Below are positions 56,927 to 64,000 of a DNA stretch of 64,000 nt, piece by piece. Every line of letters starts with the position of its first letter. The first letter of the stretch is position 1. Location: assembly GCF_041146795.1 (NCBI RefSeq), contig NC_135184.1, forward strand, positions 5,717,467 to 5,781,466. Reading direction: 5' to 3'. The translations under genes and the position numbers were made by a program. The notes beneath the pieces are model-generated. The model was not told the DNA's origin and searched no databases. It was given only the letters and a program-made list of their open reading frames with translations. The stretch comes from Maylandia zebra (lineage: Eukaryota > Chordata > Actinopteri > Cichliformes > Cichlidae).

Positions 56927-57329
56927 ACTTTATTGGGCGATAGAACGATAACGATATGTATCGCGATATAACTTTTTCTCGATAGAAAAATTAAACTATC
57001 GCGATAGACCTCGCCGCTCTTGTCCTCTTAAAAAAAAAAAAAAAAAGAAAAAAGAAAAAAAAAAAAAAGAACAGCCAATCCAAATTAAGTAGTGCAGAGC
57101 CGAACCAATCACAGCCGCAGTGTCACGTGACTTGTTACGTACAGCACAAGTGCCAAGCCGCACATGTGTATTTGTTTGGCAAGCAGCCAGCCACCGTACC
57201 GCCCGGGTAATGGAGGAAATGAGTGTGCCGACTAGAAAAATCAACCGAGCGTGACCAAAGGTTACCGAAGAGAAAACAGATGATGGTTCCAATGCCGGAG
57301 AGATTGTCGAACGGAAGAGCCATAGAAGT

Positions 57330-57412
57330 TCCGTAGTGTGAAGGTATTTCGGCTATTTCAAGTCTGACAAAAAACAGTAGCGTGCACTGTAAATTGTGCC
57401 AAAAGCAAGTCT
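57330..57412 (+). pseudogene. BED-type zinc-finger relic of a hAT transposase
   Basis: Two frames together give YFGYFKSDKK and VHCKLCQKQV, the C-x2-C half of a BED finger. A stop and a frame change separate them, and the transposase catalytic domain is absent. It belongs to the surrounding hAT element. Confidence 0.65.
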
Positions 57413-57437
57413 GGAAATACAATAAACTGGTGCATGC

Positions 57438-57976
57438 GCTACGTCCACACGTACCCGGGTATTTTTGAAAACGCAGATTTTTCTATGCGTTTTCACCTTT
57501 CGTCCACACGTAAACGGCGTTTTTGGTCACTGAAAACGAAGACTTTTGAAAACTCCGTTTTTGCATTTAGGTGTGGACTAGAAAAACGGAGAAAACGCAG
57601 CGTCAAAGGATTTTTTGACGTCACACTGCGCGCCACGTTATTGTGTCGGTGAAATGAATTTCTACAATACTGTTACTGTTAATTCTAATTTCTGCAGTGT
57701 TTAAATGCTTACATATACACACAGTTACTGTCCCTCCACACATACGACTGTTCTGCTTCTATGCCCCAGCTTTGTTTACTTTTTCCCACCGAGGCTTCTA
57801 GACTTCTGATTGGCCAACATTTCTGCACGGTTAGGAATCTAGCTCCACCTGCTGCTTTGGCATGTTCATAGCAGCGTTTTCCTTCATTTCTCCCTTTATG
57901 TGTGGACAGGATTATTTTTAAAACGAAAACGGAAAATCTCAGTTTTCAAAAATACCCGTGTACGTGTGGACGTAGC
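57438..57976. mobile_element. MITE (539 bp) nested in the hAT element
   Basis: Long imperfect terminal inverted repeats: GCTACGTCCACACGTACCCG at the left, and the reverse complement of GTGTACGTGTGGACGTAGC at the right, extending through TATTTTTGAAAAC on both sides. Many internal AAAACG-type repeats. No coding capacity. A clean target duplication was not found. Confidence 0.85.
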
Positions 57977-58563
57977 CTCAGTCTCTGACTGGAAGCGCTA
58001 ATTCGTCATTCGGCTTTTGTCAGACTAAAGTAACTGTTAAAACTGTTTGAAAAGCTAAGCTATACAACAAGGAGAGATTGAGAATTTCCTTTTAGTTCTC
58101 AGTTTATTTGATATTGACAAAAGTTAGTCAGTTTTGTCTGTTCTTCTGTAAAACAAACTAAGATTTATTTTTAGAATTAATATTTTGTTTCTAAGTGGAA
58201 TTGACAATTTAGTAGTCCGTTTCGTTTGTTCTATTTTGAAACTTAAACGCTTTAGCGGCTGCCTTTTGTGTAGTTTAAGTCTCATGTTCCTTAAGTACAT
58301 CTACCCTGTTGAACTTATTATGGGAAATAAATATTTAAATAAAAACAAGCTGCTGATTATTTCACATTTTACTTGTGAGCAACGGCACATTTAAATCTTA
58401 CAAATATAGTTATTTGGCTTATATCGTGATAGATATCGTTATCGCCTGAAATGAAAACATATCGTGATATGAAAAAATCTTATATCGCCCAGCTCTACTT
58501 TATTGGTATAGTACCTTTTGAGATAATAAAGCACTCCATGATAACGCTGGTTACACCCTTGTG

Positions 58564-59005
58564 CACAGGTGTCAAAACTCCAGTCCTTGAGGTCCTGAAA
58601 CTTTTACATGTGTCGCTGCTCCAACACACCTCAATAAAATTAGATCAATTAGCAAGAGCCCTGACTGCATACTGAGGTGGCAATTCAGCCATTAGATTCA
58701 TGTTATAGCAGCTCATGAATGAACGTGGCACAATATAAGCATTTTTATTGTTGAAGTACATTTTTTTCCAAACACTTTCATTTATTTAAAACTAGAAAAT
58801 GCATTTTCTGAAGAAACTGCAGTGTGAATGCTGATAACTGAACGTTTTGAGTTGAAATAATTGCTGAATGTTAAGTTAAAAATGTTGAGGTTTAGGGGTT
58901 CCCACCTCAGCATGTAGTCAAGACTCTTGCTAATGACCTACTCATTTTATTCAGGTGTGTCGCGGCAGGGACACATGTAAAAGTTTCAGGACTTTGACAC
59001 CCCTG
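58564..59005. mobile_element. hAT-type MITE (442 bp)
   Basis: Ends CACAGGTGTCAAAACTCC and GGACTTTGACACCCCTG, a Charlie-like terminus with two changes at the left, flanked by an exact 8-bp duplication CCCTTGTG (58556-58563 and 59006-59013). An ACTTTTACATGTGTC subterminal repeat is inverted at the other end. No transposase. Confidence 0.88.
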
Positions 59006-59222
59006 CCCTTGTGGATTAAACAGGATGAATTTGTTACACTCTTAACTCATCTAAACAAGGCATTTTGTAGAGGGTACAGCAGCCATGGCAGTTTTTCTTG
59101 AAACAACTAATCTCACGTGTTGACTTTTTCTCAAAATAAGCATGGGAACAACTGTCTACAATAAATCAAACATATGTTTTACTCATTATGTAAGAATTGT
59201 TATACAAATGACCAGTGCCAAG

Positions 59223-59710
59223 TAGGGCTGCCACAAATGATGATTTTGATCGTCGACTAGTCACCGATTATTTTTGCGATTAGTTGACTGATCAGATCAT
59301 GCATCCATTGGACGCACAGCTTACTGCACTAGCATGACCCATCCTCCAAATCCGGGGAAAAGGACGACGCATTTGTCGGAGTCTTCGAAATGGACAGCCT
59401 TCGTCGCGTCGCTGTAACGCAATCGGCCTACAAATGCGGCCTCAGAAGGATGCCGCCCCTGAATTTGGACAGAGCTACGATGCCGGAGACTGCTTCTTCT
59501 TCTTTTGCCTTTAACGGCAGCTGGCATCCTTGAACATGCATTGCTGCCATCTTCTGTTTCAGTCCGTTATTACACTCTTAAATCCTACTGCTTATTCCTG
59601 TCTTTCAGGATCTTACAAAGCTTCAAACGACGCGTCGACTATTAAATTAGTGGTTTACGATTTTGATAAACGACGTAATAATGACTAGTCGACTAATCTT
59701 GGCAGCCCTA
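59223..59710. mobile_element. hAT-type MITE (488 bp)
   Basis: Ends TAGGGCTGCCA and TTGGCAGCCCTA, with subterminal GTCGACTAGTC inverted at the other end. Flanked by 8-bp duplications differing at one base (GTGCCAAG 59215-59222; ATGCCAAG 59711-59718). No transposase; internal frames are short. Confidence 0.9.
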
Positions 59711-59718
59711 ATGCCAAG

Positions 59719-60950
59719 TGTACTGTGGTGTAAAAAAGTCATTAACTGCATGCTTGCTTCACCTACTTAGCTTTAGTATAATTTCCTAACTGTACATCCA
59801 AAGCTTTGCTCACTGCAGCTGTATTGCGCAGTTATGTTACACCCCTGAAAGCAGAGGGGAAATTACGAGTGATTTTCAAGTGATTCTCTCATGCAGTAGT
59901 TTAATGCAATGAAAAATGAACATAAGTAATTCACATTGCGTACTGCTCAATGTCACACAGTGGAAGAAAGAGCTAATTAATAACCCAAAAATAACAATTG
60001 AGTGCTTACTATTTGTATCTGAACATGTTTCCGTACAAAATAATAACAATAGAAACGTTTATAGCTTCTGCCGTTAGCTTAATGGCCATTGTGCAACTGA
60101 GGCTCAAAACCGCGGTCTACCCACTAAAAATCTATAATAAAATGTTTCTGAAGCTCACAAAATAACGAAAGACTACCTATAAAATATCTCAACAACGTAC
60201 AGAGTATAAAATATCCTGTTTTGATCACCATTACCTTAAAACACGGAGGAAAGAATGACGAGGGTGATTTTGAGATGCTTCTCTTCTGCAGTAGTTTTGT
60301 AATGAGGAGAGAGCGCGCGAAAGCCCCCTGGTAGAGAAAGAAGCCATTACCAATCGATCCCAGAAAAGACTTACTAGCCGATTACTGATGTACAGATCGC
60401 AGTTCTCTTGAATCAAATGACAACCATTAATGCAACATGAAAAATAACCAATTTAAAACAATTTCGCAGTGTATTTACATTGTTTTCAGGCTTAAGAATT
60501 TGTATTAACTGAGTGCCTTTTTTTTTTACTGTCAACTCTTTTAGTACAAAATCAACTTATGAATAACACCTGTATGGAGTCTTTTGGTACTGCTAAGGGG
60601 CTATAAGGGTAGTTTTCCACCCTGTCACAGTTACAGCAGCACTTTGTATCATCCACAGTCCTGAAAATTTTGGTGCATTGTTGTATTGTTTGGTTATATT
60701 TTTAAAAAAATTGAAAACGAAAAAACTTTTTGTTATTCGTGAATGTATTTTACTGTATTTATTACCAGTGCAAATAATTCAATTATTCATAATGGGCACT
60801 CCAGTTTACAAAAAACTTGAAGGAATTTAAAATTTAACAAATTATAGATAAAAAGATCAAAACTAGCCATTTAAATCCTGCCTCAGTTTTTGTAGCAAAT
60901 CTTAAAAAGAATATTCAACATAAAAATGTAAACACATCTGCATAAATTTT
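59719..60950. other. Divergent TRIM upstream flank
   Basis: No intact gene. Several blocks (ACATCCAAAGCTTTGCTCAC near 59794; GTTACAGCAGCACTTTG near 60630) match the TRIM-1 upstream flank near 13955 and 14000 at lower identity, so this is an older remnant of the same unit. Confidence 0.55.
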
Positions 60951-60956
60951 CCTATA

Positions 60957-61278
<322 letters not shown>

Positions 61279-61284
61279 TCTGAT

Positions 61285-62372
61285 TTCCTTGCTGCACTAT
61301 TTCACTTGTTTTCAGTGACTTTTGAACAAATAGCTGAGAGTACATTTTAATGTGCAGCCTCAGAAGGCGAACTCATGTTACATATGAAACAGGACATAAA
61401 TAGGCATTATATCTGAAACAAATTAAAACAATGCTTTGAACACACTTCAGATCTGAAAAGGGAAAAAAAACACATGCTGGATATCTGAGCTGATATGAAC
61501 TGAGTACTATGTTAGGAACCAAAGGATTTCACATTGTATGATGGAAGTGAAAACTGAATTGAACTGAATCTCCACCCAGGTCTCAAAAACATAATGTCTG
61601 GTGAGGTTTTTCAGGGGGGGTTATGATTAAAATGCAACACCGCAACCTAGGGGAATTTCACCGCTATGAAATATAAAGATTGTAGTTTCAAACAAGCCAA
61701 ACAAATGATAACGCAGGCTCGAATACACTACTGATGCAGACTGGTTTCAATATCAAAATACTTTTATTCAATATATTTGTTAAAAACAAACAAACAAATA
61801 CAAATAAAACAGAAGTTAAAACAAGTGCGGCATGAATCAGTATAAAGGTTGACTGTGAAGTAAAACAACCAAATATTGAGCTGGACTTACCAGTAGCTGA
61901 GGACCATGGGGAGAAAAAAAGGCACACGTACAAACCAACCACCTATATACACAAGGTGGTGTAAAACAAAAGGAATGTGGAAAACAACCCACTGGCATGA
62001 AGGCCCCACGGCTACTAGCTTATCCTACTTTTAAACCTGTAATAGGACACTTACCACCAGGCTCATTGCTCACAGTCATACAAGAAGAACTACTAAAATC
62101 TACTCCAAGCATTTTAAAACATCACACATGCTTTTAAAACAAAGAAAATAAAAAATACACAAGTCAAATAGTAATTTACACTCCACAGGTGAATGATGGT
62201 TGTTATAACTGATCCTAGCACAAACACACTTTGTGCTAGAACACAATGCAGCATGGGGCCATCTGTGGCGACTGGAGCAAGTCAAACAGACAAATAGCAG
62301 ATGTAAGCAGACACCAGCAAGACACACGTGAAGAGATCCTTCGAACCCAACGACGTAGGCAAAACAGAAATA
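61285..62372. other. Spacer without recognised genes
   Basis: No supported gene, repeat or RNA found. Short frames lack family resemblance. Confidence 0.5.
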
Positions 62373-62445
62373 TAAGAATCAGAATTGTGTTTATTGGCCA
62401 TGTATATGTGCGGTAGATGGTGACTCACAAGCACAGCAATGTAAA

Positions 62446-62519
<74 letters not shown>
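62373..62519. repeat. Retroelement tail plus (CA)n microsatellite
   Basis: AGAATCAGAATTGTGTTTATTGG-like tail of a fish retroelement at 62373-62445, then about 36 CA units at 62447-62519. Confidence 0.75.
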
Positions 62520-62520
<1 letters not shown>

Positions 62521-63065
62521 AAATTAAGGATTGTACATTAACATATGTTATTGTGGAAACTGCTATCGGGACCATACTGAATTTAACCAGATAAATATTT
62601 GATATAGTGAGAGAAAGAGAGTAAATGACAAACAGCCATTATAATTCATCATACACTGAGAGTAGCAGACAAATCAATAAAACACCTCTTCCAATTAATC
62701 TAATAATTCATTCAGCGTCCATCTGTTTGTTTTTTATGAGCTTTGTTTGATTTGATAAGTATCTGAGGCTGAGACCACAGGACTGTAAAATCGAATAAAT
62801 ATTATGCTGAACAGTCCAAAAGATTCAATAATCTTTTAATCTTTTGGAAATTTTCCCAATTTCTACTAATGAATGTTACCTTGTTTCAGGATACATAATA
62901 CCTGCCGTTATCTAAAGACACATCTGCTTACCTGTATCGTTTGCTTGTTTCTCCTTTTCTGTTTTTTTCTAAACCAAGGACCTGATGGCTTTGACCTTTT
63001 CTTGTCCATTTTTGTCCATCAGGAATTTTTCACTCCAGCATCAACACCTAATAGACCTACACCTT

Positions 63066-63186
63066 GTGGCCCCTAGAGACAAAGCAGCACGTACAAACTC
63101 CAAAACACGTACAAAACACAACGGAAGTGCTCCAGGATGCTAGGGGCAATGTTGAGCTTTGTACGTGATTTGTCTCTAGGGGCCAC
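63066..63186. mobile_element. Small inverted-repeat MITE (121 bp)
   Basis: Perfect 18-base terminal inverted repeat GTGGCCCCTAGAGACAAA at 63066-63083 and its complement at 63169-63186. An inner CACGTACAAA is also inverted. No target duplication identified. Confidence 0.75.
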
Positions 63187-63306
63187 CGTCTATATTTATA
63201 TGTAAACATATATAAATAAAACCACAATCTTTTTTACATTAGTAATTCCTTTTGTGCATAATTTCATATTTTTGTTGATAAGAAATTAATTAAAGCAACA
63301 AAACAA

Positions 63307-63375
63307 CCTGAAGAGCCGGTTAGGAGCCAAAAGAGCCGGTTCTCTAAAAACAGCTGGAATTTCCATCACTAGCCC
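63307..63375. mobile_element. Single end of a hAT-type element
   Basis: GAGCCGGTT repeats ending in ATCACTAGCCCT resemble the terminus of a common fish hAT element. The opposite end was not found. Confidence 0.4.
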
Positions 63376-63865
63376 TGTGGTGGTATAACGTGGTGTGGAG
63401 GTGTGTATGCAGCAGCACCGAGGTCCTCAGCTGATTTTAATTTCAAATATGTGTCTTGGGCGTAACTTTGTTTATGGCAGCCTGTGTGATTCATGCTGTA
63501 TTCACCTTGCACGCTAAGGTGCTGGCCAATTAAATCATCAGGAAGGCCGATGAACACCCGCCAGGCAGCATAAAGTTTGATTAAAATCTGCTGCAGAACA
63601 TAACTGTGAATTCTGACAGCCAATTTCAAATGTTAGTGTTTCAGTCACTAAAGACTGGCAGTAAATGGAAATGTCAAATGATTCATTACAAGGAGCTGCC
63701 AACTTTAGAGGTTAATCGTGACAAATCTTTTCCTTCACTCAGGTTAGCTAGTAGATTGCGGCTCAAGCAGTGAACACATGTTATCTCTATTCGGACTTTC
63801 CCAAGTGTTCTTTATTTTTTGCTCTTGCTGTTTTCTTTTATTAAGCAGCTTTAATCTTGTCCCAG

Positions 63866-64000
63866 CTGTGGTTCAGGTGGTACAATTGGTACCAGTCACA
63901 GGGTCAGTGGATTGGTCCACAGTTTCCTCCAGCCCACATGCCAAAGTATCCTTGGACAAGACACTGAACCCCAAGTCCATCAGCGTGTGTGAATGTTGGC
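63866..64000 (+). mobile_element. Partial, divergent SINE-like repeat running off the window
   Basis: TGGTTCAGGTGGTACAATTG at the left, then CCTTGGACAAGACACTGAAC and CCCAAGTCC, a body seen in tRNA-derived fish SINEs. Cut by the window end. Confidence 0.5.

Larger units (their letters stand above)
56935..58496. mobile_element. Internally deleted hAT transposon with BED-finger relic, carrying a nested MITE
   Basis: Flanked by an exact 8-bp duplication ACTTTATT (56927-56934 and 58497-58504). Ends are GGGCGATAGAACGATAACG and ATCTTATATCGCCCAGCTCT; the left end seems to have lost a few terminal bases. At about 57330-57412 the plus strand holds a broken BED zinc-finger remnant (YFGYFKSDKK, then VHCKLCQKQV in another frame). 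A poly-purine A-rich run lies at 57030-57069. A 539-bp MITE sits inside at 57438-57976. Confidence 0.85.

Noticed and set aside
62282-62575. Open frame with V-C repeats
   Set aside because: It is a (CA)n microsatellite read on the minus strand.

Overview
The window looks like teleost fish nuclear DNA, probably a percomorph and possibly a cichlid. Coding exons have vertebrate GT/AG introns. The gene content is two lineage-expanded fish families: finTRIM/TRIM16-like RING E3 ligases and Pim-like serine/threonine kinases. The rest is dense with hAT-type MITEs, CR1/L2/Rex-type LINEs, Gypsy-type solo LTRs and tRNA-derived SINEs. The species guess rests on general knowledge, not on a search.

Layout, left to right, with all cellular genes on the minus strand: (1) 5' part of a Pim-like kinase gene (1-1806) and its duplicated flank to 4864; (2) spacer module A (4871-6698); (3) a nearly full-length LINE with a 979-codon intact ORF (6699-10038); (4) TRIM-1 (11392-13038); (5) repeat-rich spacer with two abutting perfect palindromes, a SINE and LINE tails (13048-19150); (6) TRIM-2 (20640-22304), with a hAT MITE in its 3' side; (7) decayed LINE (25065-26975) and a solo LTR (27482-28122); (8) module A copy 2 and TRIM-3 (31349-33010); (9) a 1.96-kb hAT (35087-37045), a second solo LTR and orphan exons; (10) a complete nine-exon Pim-like kinase gene (42879-45237) with the duplicated flank to 48322; (11) nested transposons including a LINE inside a LINE (47722-52006); (12) module A copy 3 and TRIM-4 (54881-56578); (13) nested hAT elements, a broken TRIM relic (60957-61278) and repeat-rich sequence to the end.

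The main story is a tandem array built by repeated duplication of a [Pim kinase - module A - TRIM] cassette. Pim copies 1 and 2 are about 43.4 kb apart. Unit-specific transposons sit in sites that are empty in the sister units, so the order of events can be read. The four TRIM proteins are identical over about 180 residues (the stretch after B-box 2, the coiled coil and the linker beyond) but differ in clustered patches in the PRY/SPRY domain and in the B-box1-B-box2 linker. TRIM-4 looks like a mosaic of the other three. This is the pattern expected of an innate immune receptor family under diversifying selection with gene conversion. A short ETS/IRF-type composite motif sits 40-50 bp upstream of every TRIM start.
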